IMG/VR virus record: IMGVR_UViG_3300043409_000702
Span: 1-30,156 of that record
Reading direction: 5' to 3' (one strand)
From: a virus
DNA length: 30,156 bases
Shown: piece by piece, positions 7,137 to 13,824 of the stretch
Layout of the letters: every line of letters begins with the position of its first letter
Position numbering within the stretch: the stretch's first letter is position 1
The notes under the pieces: generated by a model
Database searches by the model: none
What the model was told of the DNA's origin: nothing
The model's input: the letters and a program-made list of their open reading frames with translations, nothing else
Made by a program: the position numbers and the translations under genes

Positions 7137-8129
7137 ATGACACATATCGTAGCTTACAAAGGATTTAATGCTGATTGGACTTGCCTTGACTTTCAATATG
7201 AGGTTGGCAAGACTTACAAACATGACGGCGATGCTGTAGCCTGTAAATCAGGTTTTCATGCTTGCGAAAACCCGTTGCATGTGCTTGGTTACTATCCGCC
7301 AACTGGAAAGTTTGCAGAAGTTCATATGTCAGGTGCTATCAGCCGTGAAGAAAACGGCGACTCTAAAGTTGCATCGGCTGAAATTCACATAAAAGTTGAG
7401 TTGTCTTTGCATGATTTCATTGGTAGGGCTGTTAAATGGTTGACCGATAATGCAAAAGAAAAAGGGCAAAATGCCACGGGCGACCAATCCGCAGCAAGCG
7501 CCACGGGCTACCAATCCGCAGCAAGCGCCACGGGCGACCAATCCGCAGCAAGCGCCACGGGCGACCGATCCGCAGCAAGCGCCACGGGCGACCGATCCGC
7601 AGCAAGCGCCACGGGCTACCAATCCGCAGCAAGCGCCACGGGCGACCGATCCGCAGCAAGCGCCACTGGCTACCGATCCGCAGCAAGCGCCACGGGCGAC
7701 CAATCCGCAGCAAGCGCCACGGGCTACCAATCCGCAGCAAGCGCCACGGGCGACCGATCCGCAGCAAGCGCCACGGGCACCCAATCCGCAGCAAGCGCCA
7801 CGGGCGACCAATCCGCAGCAAGCGCCACTGGCTACCAATCCGCAGCAAGCGCCACTGGCTACCAATCCGCAGCAAGCGCCACGGGCGACCAATCCGCAGC
7901 AAGCGCCACGGGCGACCGATCCGCAGCAAGCGCCACTGGCTACCGATCCGCAGCAATGGGGTCTGGTTATGATAACGAAGCGATGGGGAAAAATGGTTGC
8001 GCAATTTTCCTAGTTGAACGTGATAATAGTTACAATATCATCAATGCGCGTGGATTTGTAGTTGGACGCGATTGCAAGTCAGACCAATGGTATAAACTCG
8101 TTAACAATGAACTTGTAGAGGTTAAATAA
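7137..8129 (+). CDS. DUF7666-like protein with 18 tandem 9-residue repeats
   Basis: 330 aa. The N-terminal domain (1-112) opens MTHIVAYKGFNADWTC and includes KSGFHACENPLHVLGYY, as in the DUF7666 family of phage and bacterial proteins. Residues 113-274 are 18 perfect-length copies of ATGxxSAAS, in which only positions 4 (D, Y or T) and 5 (Q or R) vary; the last copy ends in M. A degenerate copy GSGYDNEAM follows, then a closing segment GCAIFLVERD and KSDQWYKLVNNELVEVK. The short periodic Ala/Gly/Ser units suggest a beta-roll or beta-helix stack. AAGGA precedes the ATG with a spacing of 8 nt. Function unknown; the family assignment is from recall of the N-terminal and closing motifs. Confidence 0.85.
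   Translation: MTHIVAYKGFNADWTCLDFQYEVGKTYKHDGDAVACKSGFHACENPLHVLGYYPPTGKFAEVHMSGAISREENGDSKVASAEIHIKVELSLHDFIGRAVKWLTDNAKEKGQNATGDQSAASATGYQSAASATGDQSAASATGDRSAASATGDRSAASATGYQSAASATGDRSAASATGYRSAASATGDQSAASATGYQSAASATGDRSAASATGTQSAASATGDQSAASATGYQSAASATGYQSAASATGDQSAASATGDRSAASATGYRSAAMGSGYDNEAMGKNGCAIFLVERDNSYNIINARGFVVGRDCKSDQWYKLVNNELVEVK
7473..7958 (+). repeat. 18 x 27-bp coding tandem repeat
   Basis: Eighteen in-frame 27-bp units, beginning GCCACGGGCGACCAATCC. Differences are confined to codon 4 (GAC, TAC, ACC), codon 5 (CAA, CGA) and a synonymous ACG/ACT change, apart from the AGC to ATG end of the last unit. Because 27 is a multiple of 3 and no unit carries a stop in other frames, long false ORFs appear on both strands. 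Confidence 0.97.
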
Positions 8130-8356
8130 TGCCACGCCATACCGAAGATCGCACGTTCACCGTTGAAGTTACAGTACATGCCCGCGCTTTCATGTCGCAC
8201 GGTGGATCATCGGCGCATGACAGCGACGAGCCGCCATGGTCTGAAATTGATGATATCGAGATTGACTACATCGAGATTTTCGGCCACAAGATCGTGGGAC
8301 TAACTGGAGAAACCAAGTCGGCACTTATTGATGCCGCATATGAGGAGTTTGAATAA
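8129..8356 (+). CDS. Unknown protein, 75 aa
   Basis: Start coupled by TAATG to the repeat-protein stop. An acidic small protein (EIDDIEIDYIEIFG in the middle) with FTVEVTVHARAFMSHGG at the N-terminal side, compatible with a small beta-sandwich. No family recognised and no membrane segment. First of four small rightward genes joined by overlaps or direct abutment. Confidence 0.75.
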   Translation: MPRHTEDRTFTVEVTVHARAFMSHGGSSAHDSDEPPWSEIDDIEIDYIEIFGHKIVGLTGETKSALIDAAYEEFE

Positions 8357-8515
8357 ATGACCCCGCTACCCTACGACTACGCGAGATGCGCAACTCCATG
8401 CGTACTTGCCGTTAAGTGCCGCCGAACAACACCGGGCAATGCTACATATCAAGCCTATTCGTTTTATCCCGGCGGCGAAGATTGCCACGGTTTTTATCCA
8501 GAGGTAAATAAATGA
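8357..8515 (+). CDS. Small Cys-containing protein, 52 aa
   Basis: The ATG follows the previous TAA directly, and the TGA overlaps the next ATG as ATGA, so both junctions fit the operon. The product begins MTPLPYDYARCATPCVLAVK. Cysteines at 11, 15, 21 and 43 plus His44 could hold a metal, but the spacing matches no finger I know. GAGG lies in the end of the preceding gene at suitable distance. Function unknown. Confidence 0.65.
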   Translation: MTPLPYDYARCATPCVLAVKCRRTTPGNATYQAYSFYPGGEDCHGFYPEVNK

Positions 8516-8757
8516 TCAGCATCATCACACACAAAGAAAAGTCACGCGCGTTTAAAAATGCGGTGATGGGTATTGACGGCATTCGACAAAACCCGCGCGG
8601 CACTGTGATTGAATATCACCAAGGCGATTGGGCTGATTTGATCGGATGCACCAAGATCGGCAAGCAAGCGTGGGCCTATCACGAGTTGGGCCTGATTGTG
8701 CTTTGTCAGGCGCGCATTGATGGCGGGAAGTTTAGCTATCGGGGGGTTGTGCTGTGA
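8512..8757 (+). CDS. Unknown protein, 81 aa
   Basis: ATGA-coupled start. Small mixed alpha/beta protein (GTVIEYHQGDWADLIG, then KQAWAYHELGLIVLCQAR). No recognised domain, signal or membrane segment. The stop TGA overlaps the GTG start of the next gene. Confidence 0.75.
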   Translation: MISIITHKEKSRAFKNAVMGIDGIRQNPRGTVIEYHQGDWADLIGCTKIGKQAWAYHELGLIVLCQARIDGGKFSYRGVVL

Positions 8758-8966
8758 CTTGGCAACCGATTGAAACTATGAATTGGCAACCGATTGAAAC
8801 CGCGCCACGGGATGATACTCAGATATTATTATGTGATACTGAAGAAGTCGTGATACTTAACGCATTTATTTCCTCAAGCGATGGGCGCACAACTTATTGG
8901 TGCCACAACAATGTGGCGTATAAATTAACCACAGAGATGCCGCTTCCCCCACCGCCCACAGATTGA
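8754..8966 (+). CDS. DUF551-like small protein with duplicated N-terminus, 70 aa
   Basis: The motif WQPIETAPRDDTQILL is typical of DUF551-like small phage proteins that start 'W.PIETAP.DGT.ILL'. The motif is doubled: MTWQPIETMNWQPIETAPRD. Two starts are possible, GTG at 8754 (overlapping the previous stop as GTGA) or ATG at 8778 in the second copy; the GTG is given because of the coupling. The end is Pro-rich (PLPPPPTD). Its TGA lies within the -35 box of the promoter at 8963. Function unknown. Confidence 0.75.
   Translation: MTWQPIETMNWQPIETAPRDDTQILLCDTEEVVILNAFISSSDGRTTYWCHNNVAYKLTTEMPLPPPPTD
8759..8800 (+). repeat. 24-bp-period tandem duplication at a gene start
   Basis: An identical 18-nt block (TTGGCAACCGATTGAAAC) occurs at 8759-8776 and 8783-8800, in frame, each copy preceded by a possible start codon (GTG ACT and ATG AAT). 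Confidence 0.9.
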
Positions 8967-8991
8967 CACCGCCAACAAAACACTACATAAT
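8963..8991 (+). promoter_or_regulatory. Strong sigma70-type promoter for mazG-nrdJ
   Basis: TTGACA (8963-8968), 17-nt spacer, CATAAT (8986-8991, 5 of 6). This is the best promoter in the window. The transcript would start near 8998, about 21 nt before the MazG-like ATG. The -35 overlaps the previous stop codon. Confidence 0.8.
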
Positions 8992-9018
8992 GACAATTCA
9001 CCCCAATATGGACACTAT

Positions 9019-9414
9019 ATGATGCAGAATATTACGTTTGAAGAGCAAATGGCGCTTCAGGGTTTGAGGTATGCGCAGGCCCTTGCGCATAAAACCGCAA
9101 CTGATGCTGGGTGGTATACTGACCCCCAAACTGGCAAAACTATTACTCGAAACTTTGGTGAGGTTGTAGCGTTGATGCACTCTGAGCTATCAGAGGCTCT
9201 AGAGGCTGACAGAAAATCACTGATGGACGACAAGCTAACCCATAGAAGTGGCGTAGAGGTAGAGTTTGCGGATTGCATCATTCGCATCTTGGATACGGCG
9301 GCGGCGATGGGCCTTGACGTTGCATCTGCGCTGATTGAAAAGAACCGATACAATAAAGATCGATCCGATCATAAACTTGCAAATCGCGTGGAAAATGGGG
9401 GTAAGAAATACTAA
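9019..9414 (+). CDS. MazG-like nucleotide pyrophosphohydrolase
   Basis: 131 aa. The all-alpha NTP-PPase signature is visible: LMHSELSEALEADR (about 57-70) supplies the ExxE metal ligands and VEFADCIIRILD (about 85-96) the second E/D set. Family members hydrolyse (d)NTPs to monophosphates; phage versions cleanse or rebalance nucleotide pools or degrade host signals. It is first in a transcription unit with nrdJ, coupled by TAATG, so a role in dNTP supply fits. Two adjacent ATGs at 9019 and 9022 leave the first residue uncertain by one. Confidence 0.9.
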   Translation: MMQNITFEEQMALQGLRYAQALAHKTATDAGWYTDPQTGKTITRNFGEVVALMHSELSEALEADRKSLMDDKLTHRSGVEVEFADCIIRILDTAAAMGLDVASALIEKNRYNKDRSDHKLANRVENGGKKY

Positions 9415-11195
9415 TGACACGTATCGCAAACTCTACGCCATTCAAAAATCCAATGGCGGAACAAATCTGGGATATGAAATACCGCCTAAAAGAACAAGAC
9501 GGAACGCCAATCGACAACACCGTGCAAGACACTTGGCGACGTGTTGCGTGGGCATTGGCAGAACCTGAAACCGACCGCTCATTGTGGGCGGATAAGTTTT
9601 ATTCAGTATTGGAGCGTTTTCAGTTTATCCCGGCGGGCCGTATTAATGCGGGCGCGGGTACTGATCGGAACGTGACGCTTTTCAACTGTTTTGTCATGGG
9701 TACGGTTCAAGATAGTTTGTCCGGCATTATGGACGCGCTGAAAGAAGCCGCTATGACCATGCAAGCTGGCGGTGGCATTGGTTATGACTTTAGCACGTTG
9801 CGGCCTGTTGATGCGCCTGTAAAGGGTGTCGCGGCAACCGCTAGCGGGCCTCTGTCGTTTATGGACGTATGGGATGCAATGTGCAAAACCATCATGTCTG
9901 CGGGCGTTAGACGTGGCGCTATGATGGCAACCATGCGAGTTGATCACCCCGACATTTTCAAGTTTATTGACGCCAAGCGAGACCCTAACCGACTGCGCAT
10001 GTTTAACTTGTCGGTATTGGTTACTGATGATTTCATGCAGGCCGTCAAGGATAACGCGCAGTTTGATCTTGTGTTTGGCGGCAAGGTTTATCGCACTGTT
10101 TCGGCGCGCGGCTTGTGGGATCATATCACGCAAGCGACATATGCTTATGCAGAACCCGGCGTGATCTTTATTGACCGGATTAATAAGGCAAATAACCTGT
10201 CATATTGCGAAACCATTGCGGCGACTAATCCGTGCGGTGAGCAACCATTGCCGCCATATGGGGCTTGCTTGCTTGGCAGCATGAACATTCCGGCATTTTT
10301 GAATGATGATTTTTCAATCAATTATGAGATGCTAGGCAATGCTATTTGGACTGCCGTTCGAATGATGGATAACGTCGTTGACGTGTCGCGGTTTCCATTG
10401 CCCGAGCAGGAAGCCGAGGCTAAGGCAAAGCGGCGCATTGGACTAGGGGTAACGGGCGTTGCGGACGCAATGGCGCTTGGCGGCGTTGTTTATGGGTCAG
10501 ATGATGGAGTGGTGTGGGTTGACGAGTTAATGGCGTTTGTTGCAAGATCAGCGTATATTGCAAGCGTTGACTTGTCGATTGAAAAAGGCGCGTTTCCGTT
10601 GTTTGATGCTGATGCGTTTTTAGCAAGCGGTAACATGATCGGCATGGATCAAGACATTCGAGACTTGATTAAGACTTGTGGTATTCGTAACGCTTTGCTG
10701 ACTTCGATTGCGCCTACTGGGACGATCTCGCTTTACGCTGGCAACGTATCCAGCGGCATTGAACCCATTTTCGCACTTGAATATGATCGCAAGGTTTTGC
10801 AGAAAGACGGCTCAAAGATCGTTGAAACCGTGCGCGATTATGCGGTTGATAAATGGAAACGAGCAAGACCGGGTGAACCATTGCCCGCTAGTTTCGTGAC
10901 CGCGCAGACACTCAAGCCGATTGATCATGTGCGTATGCAGGCGGCGGCGCAACGTTGGGTGGATAGTTCCATTAGCAAAACGATCAACTGCCCCGAGGAT
11001 ATTTCATTCGATGACTTTAAGAATGTGTATTTGCAGGCGTGGGAGTTGGGTTGCAAGGGTTGCACGACATACCGCCCTAATGACGTGACGGGATCGGTGT
11101 TAAGCGTTAAGGAACCGGAACCAGAGCATGATTACGGCGCATGTGAGATGCGCGTTGATCCTGAAACCGGGCAGTTGATCAGGTCTTGCGAGTAA
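9414..11195 (+). CDS. nrdJ: Adenosylcobalamin-dependent (class II) ribonucleotide reductase
   Basis: 593 aa single-chain reductase that makes deoxynucleotides from ribonucleotides. Seen: the redox cysteine in LFNCFVMG (C92), the conserved glycine loop AGGGIGYDFS, the radical site NPCGEQPLP (N272, C274, E276), SIAPTGTIS, and the second redox cysteine near SKTINCPEDI (about C526). The C-terminal tail has further cysteines (GACEM and the final RSCE) able to re-reduce the active site. No NrdB-like small subunit or NrdD activase is nearby, which agrees with class II. The length is short but complete for the family. It depends on host vitamin B12. It is co-transcribed with the MazG-like gene and ends just before a terminator. 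Confidence 0.94.
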   Translation: MTRIANSTPFKNPMAEQIWDMKYRLKEQDGTPIDNTVQDTWRRVAWALAEPETDRSLWADKFYSVLERFQFIPAGRINAGAGTDRNVTLFNCFVMGTVQDSLSGIMDALKEAAMTMQAGGGIGYDFSTLRPVDAPVKGVAATASGPLSFMDVWDAMCKTIMSAGVRRGAMMATMRVDHPDIFKFIDAKRDPNRLRMFNLSVLVTDDFMQAVKDNAQFDLVFGGKVYRTVSARGLWDHITQATYAYAEPGVIFIDRINKANNLSYCETIAATNPCGEQPLPPYGACLLGSMNIPAFLNDDFSINYEMLGNAIWTAVRMMDNVVDVSRFPLPEQEAEAKAKRRIGLGVTGVADAMALGGVVYGSDDGVVWVDELMAFVARSAYIASVDLSIEKGAFPLFDADAFLASGNMIGMDQDIRDLIKTCGIRNALLTSIAPTGTISLYAGNVSSGIEPIFALEYDRKVLQKDGSKIVETVRDYAVDKWKRARPGEPLPASFVTAQTLKPIDHVRMQAAAQRWVDSSISKTINCPEDISFDDFKNVYLQAWELGCKGCTTYRPNDVTGSVLSVKEPEPEHDYGACEMRVDPETGQLIRSCE

Positions 11196-11199
11196 CCAC

Positions 11200-11228
11200 T
11201 TGACAACCTACCTAGCCTGCCTTAGAAA
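11200..11228 (+). promoter_or_regulatory. Sigma70-type promoter embedded in terminator
   Basis: TTGACA (11200-11205), 17-nt spacer, TAGAAA (11223-11228, 4 of 6). The -10 is in the loop of the terminator at 11214-11239. The predicted start near 11235 leaves a leader of about 23 nt before the GTG at 11258. Confidence 0.55.
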
Positions 11229-11246
11229 TATGGCAGGCTTTTTTAT
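11214..11246 (+). terminator. Intrinsic terminator after nrdJ
   Basis: 8-bp stem AGCCTGCC / GGCAGGCT (11214-11221 and 11232-11239) with a 10-nt loop, followed by TTTTTATT. It begins 18 nt after the nrdJ stop. Confidence 0.85.
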
Positions 11247-11257
11247 TGGAGATAGAA

Positions 11258-11473
11258 GTGAAACATGAAAAGTACAAACGCATAAGCAACACATGCCGAG
11301 GTGATCGGATTGGATTTTTGACCCCGTATCATTTCACTAGAAACCCAAATGGAGGCTGGCGAATTGGTTACGGAATTAGCAACTATCTTGTTGCATATGG
11401 GTCGGCTTGGTCTATAAAGGATGGCATGGCAATGTTTGATATACTGAAAAAACAATACTGGAGAAAAACATGA
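11258..11473 (+). CDS. Unknown protein, 71 aa
   Basis: GTG start at 11258, with GGAG 6 nt before it; the open frame reaches TTG 11246, but that codon overlaps the ribosome site. The distance from the upstream -10 (30 nt) equals that at ssb. The product reads MKHEKYKRISNTCRG, then a Gly/Tyr-rich stretch (GGWRIGYGISNYLVAYG). It has no recognised domain and no clear membrane segment. It is followed by an ATGA overlap. Confidence 0.7.
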   Translation: MKHEKYKRISNTCRGDRIGFLTPYHFTRNPNGGWRIGYGISNYLVAYGSAWSIKDGMAMFDILKKQYWRKT

Positions 11474-11856
11474 TCACAACACTAACCCTATCCCGCGACA
11501 CTGGCGACGGCTGGATTGGAACACTGCCAGATCAGTCGGAATGCTACATTCCATACGGTGCAATTCACAACCGCGAAGGAACTGAATTTACGGCTGTAGT
11601 TACGGAAAACCGCCGATCATATCCGAAGTGGTTTGCGGTACGTCTTAGACCATCATCGCAGATCAAGCCCGAGGACATTAAACCGCCACTTGGCGTATTT
11701 CATGGATATTCGGACGTTTGTGAGATGGCCTATGCGGCTGGATTGTGCGACAAACTAACTGCATATTCAAACGGCAAAGTTGTTGACAACGGCGATGGTG
11801 TTTGGTATGTGTCGGACGTGAAAAACATTTATGTAGAGGAATACGACAATGAATAA
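11470..11856 (+). CDS. Unknown protein, 128 aa
   Basis: ATGA-coupled. The N-terminal half (1-60) is beta-rich (TLTLSRDTGDGWIGTLPDQS, then FTAVVTENRRSYPKWFAVRL). The C-terminal half has GVWYVSDVKNIYVEEYDNE. Three cysteines, no signal peptide. I do not recognise the family. Confidence 0.75.
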   Translation: MITTLTLSRDTGDGWIGTLPDQSECYIPYGAIHNREGTEFTAVVTENRRSYPKWFAVRLRPSSQIKPEDIKPPLGVFHGYSDVCEMAYAAGLCDKLTAYSNGKVVDNGDGVWYVSDVKNIYVEEYDNE

Positions 11857-12310
11857 GATGACAGATGATCGTTATGAAACCCGCCGCCGTGACCATGGCG
11901 AACAGGCCAGCTATGAACGTAAGGTTCTGCTATGGTTTGGCGCATTGGTTCTAGTTGGTTTCGGGATTGGGCAGGCATTAGCAACGCCTTGGACCGATGA
12001 TCAGGGCAACCCTAATCCAGAGTGCTACAGCGAGAAGTGCCATGAGACAGGCATTCCAGACGCGCCACATGATCCTAAAGAACCCCGTGACCCTTCCACT
12101 CCCACGAAAGAGGTGCATAATGGATTTATCTGCCGAGTTGATGGCGTTGTTCGTTATCATGCTGCCGCCCGTTTGGTTATGACGCAGGAACATTACGCCG
12201 CGGCAAAGGCCGAAGCTGATGCGAAAGTTAAGTCCGGCGCATTGATTAAGGATTGCCCCGCTAATTTGAAAGCGCGGATTATCGCTGCGGATGATTGGGT
12301 TCATGAATGA
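11849..12310 (+). CDS. Membrane-anchored protein, 153 aa
   Basis: One hydrophobic segment at about residues 26-44 (VLLWFGALVLVGFGIGQAL) follows a charged N-terminus (MTDDRYETRRRDHGEQ), so the long C-terminal part should face the periplasm. That part has a Pro/Asp-rich linker with two cysteines (PECYSEKC) and an Ala/Lys-rich helix. The hydrophobic stretch could instead be a signal peptide with cleavage after QALA. It lies far from the lysis genes, among small coupled genes that may act on the host early. Function unknown. Confidence 0.72.
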   Translation: MNKMTDDRYETRRRDHGEQASYERKVLLWFGALVLVGFGIGQALATPWTDDQGNPNPECYSEKCHETGIPDAPHDPKEPRDPSTPTKEVHNGFICRVDGVVRYHAAARLVMTQEHYAAAKAEADAKVKSGALIKDCPANLKARIIAADDWVHE

Positions 12311-12519
12311 GTGCGCCGGATAAGATTTATATCGACCGTGGCCCGAATGGCGGATGGATGCACCGTCATAAGCGCATGTCAGATACCGTTGCGGAATACG
12401 TCCGCCTTGACCCCAACACCCGCATCGTGACGGTGGATCAGTTGGAACGGTGGGAGGGTCAATTGTGCAACTGGACATGTCAGGACGAAATCCGCGCAAT
12501 CATTGATGAGGTGAAGTGA
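12307..12519 (+). CDS. Unknown protein, 70 aa
   Basis: ATGA-coupled start; the stop shares TGATG with the next gene. The sequence YIDRGPNGGWMHRHKR then DTVAEYVRLDPN resembles short phage proteins of the type '...EYVRLD...' often annotated as hypothetical. C-terminal helix with WTCQDEIRAIIDEV. No function assigned. Confidence 0.72.
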   Translation: MSAPDKIYIDRGPNGGWMHRHKRMSDTVAEYVRLDPNTRIVTVDQLERWEGQLCNWTCQDEIRAIIDEVK

Positions 12520-12638
12520 TGTCAAAAGAAGAACTATGTGCACGATATGAAATGGCGTTACGTGCGATCATAACGCTTGGCTATGCAGGACCGTCTGCTA
12601 TCGCTCGAACTGCTTTGATTTTGCCGGAGGTAAAGTGA
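12519..12638 (+). CDS. Very small protein, 39 aa
   Basis: Coupled to the previous gene by TGATG. MSKEELCARYEMALRAIITL then GPSAIARTALILPEVK is a helical, moderately hydrophobic peptide. Its last codons carry GGAGG, which serves the next start. Called mainly on coupling and protein-like composition. Confidence 0.55.
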   Translation: MSKEELCARYEMALRAIITLGYAGPSAIARTALILPEVK

Positions 12639-12640
12639 TT

Positions 12641-12745
12641 ATGAAGGACATTGCATATGCTATGTTTTTTGGGACCATCATATACACATTATTTACTATC
12701 GTAGCTGTACTTGCAGCGCATTTTTTGGAATGGGTATTCCTATGA
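12641..12745 (+). CDS. Small single-span membrane protein, 34 aa
   Basis: ATG at 12641, about 11 nt after GGAGG; the TGA overlaps the next ATG as ATGA. Residues 7-28 (AMFFGTIIYTLFTIVAVLAAHF) form one transmembrane helix, leaving very short tails. Probable inner-membrane micropeptide; whether it acts in lysis, exclusion or otherwise cannot be told from sequence. Confidence 0.6.
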   Translation: MKDIAYAMFFGTIIYTLFTIVAVLAAHFLEWVFL

Positions 12746-13269
12746 ACATCGACATCTCACCAGAAGAGCCTGTTAAACTAGACGACACAGACGATCAACT
12801 GTGGCGGTTCTGGTCGGACAAGGCGCGCGCCCTATCCGCCGCGCTAAAAGACAAGCAAGACGATACCTATCTTCGCGGGTTCGCTGCCGGACAACTGTCG
12901 CTAAAAAATGCTGGTGAGTTTACGGTGATTGACAGCCCAGAGTTGGCTGATCTTCGCGCCGCCCTAACGGAAGCGGCAACCAATATTGATCGGAAAGCGG
13001 ATTTTATTGAAAAGACGCTCAACGATATGGCGGCAATGTCACAAGAGAACTATGAGTTGAAGATCGCGCTAACAGCATCCCAAGCTGAAACGGCTGCGGC
13101 TTATGAGGTGGCTGCTACATGCACTGAATGGACAGCATGGGGTGAACGACACAATTTAACCGACGCCAGCCGCAGAGCCATCCGCGCACTCACCCCCGCC
13201 GACAGCAAGGCCGCGCTTGATCGGATGATTGCGCTAGCCGCTATCCCGAAAGGAACGTACCATGAGTGA
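12742..13269 (+). CDS. Unknown helical/coiled-coil protein, 175 aa
   Basis: ATG at 12742 is chosen because it overlaps the membrane peptide's stop (ATGA); the longer frame from 12730 adds four residues within that gene. The middle (70-125) is a long charged helix rich in Ala, Glu and Lys that could form a coiled coil. The C-terminus has RRAIRALTPADSKAALDRMI, a segment type common in phage hypothetical proteins. No catalytic motif. Confidence 0.72.
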   Translation: MNIDISPEEPVKLDDTDDQLWRFWSDKARALSAALKDKQDDTYLRGFAAGQLSLKNAGEFTVIDSPELADLRAALTEAATNIDRKADFIEKTLNDMAAMSQENYELKIALTASQAETAAAYEVAATCTEWTAWGERHNLTDASRRAIRALTPADSKAALDRMIALAAIPKGTYHE

Positions 13270-13705
13270 ATGCAATTATCCGACCTGTGGCTGTCAGAAC
13301 TTGACTAGCGGGCCTCGTTGCAAGGCGACAGTGCGCCCGTCGACAACATGGACCGTGTTCCAACCAGCCGCCGCCATAGCCGCGCTGGTTATGCGTGAAC
13401 GGGCTGCTGCGATGATTGAGACGCATGTTTTGGAAACACAATATGACGGCAGTCGAGTTGTTGTGCCTAGCAATCTCGCAAAAGAGGATCAACACCATCG
13501 GTCACTCGCAAATGCAATACGCGCCCTGCCCACCACATTCACCGATGCAGAACTGCTTGCCGCCGCGATGCAGTTGCCAGAGGTGCGGGCGTTGATTGAT
13601 GCGGCGAGAGAGCAATCAGAATACCTGTCGTTGTGCGGTGAAGATGGCGACCTATTGCGCAACACTCTCGCCGCCCTCGCCCCATTAACGAAAGGCGGTG
13701 AATGA
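13262..13705 (+). CDS. Unknown protein with Cys-rich N-terminus, 147 aa
   Basis: The ATG at 13262 overlaps the previous gene by 8 nt. Cysteines at 4, 9, 11 and 20 (MSECNYPTCGCQN...RC) could bind a metal. The remainder is helical, with LPEVRALIDAAREQ and LRNTLAALAPL, resembling the C-terminal part of the preceding protein in style. Function unknown. Confidence 0.7.
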   Translation: MSECNYPTCGCQNLTSGPRCKATVRPSTTWTVFQPAAAIAALVMRERAAAMIETHVLETQYDGSRVVVPSNLAKEDQHHRSLANAIRALPTTFTDAELLAAAMQLPEVRALIDAAREQSEYLSLCGEDGDLLRNTLAALAPLTKGGE

Positions 13706-13824
13706 TGACCGCCCGTAAAATAATCGAGGCACGTCTTGGTCGTCCACTTGGGCCTCTGGCAATTATGCCGCGTGACCTTCGCCGGGCGCTGTACTTACTC
13801 TCATTGATGTTGGTGAATAAATGA
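13702..13824 (+). CDS. Small basic protein, 40 aa
   Basis: Starts ATG ATG at 13702, overlapping the previous stop; AAAGGCGG is the ribosome site. The stop overlaps the thyX start as ATGA. Very basic N-terminal half (MMTARKIIEARLGRPLG) and a hydrophobic C-terminal helix (RRALYLLSLMLVNK). Might contact nucleic acid or membrane; unproven. Confidence 0.55.
   Translation: MMTARKIIEARLGRPLGPLAIMPRDLRRALYLLSLMLVNK

Noticed and set aside
7473-7958. CRISPR-like array
   Set aside because: Units are directly adjacent with no unique spacers, and they are in-frame coding sequence.
7329-8013. Long Pro/Cys/Leu-rich ORFs in three other frames over the repeat array
   Set aside because: They are produced by the stop-free 27-bp repeat unit; the 7137 frame has a ribosome site, a globular N-terminal domain and a unique C-terminus.
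9603-10133. Leftward 176-aa ORF inside nrdJ
   Set aside because: Antisense to conserved NrdJ active-site coding sequence; no start signals.
11978-12499. Leftward 173-aa ORF
   Set aside because: Antisense shadow of two coupled rightward genes; no ribosome site.
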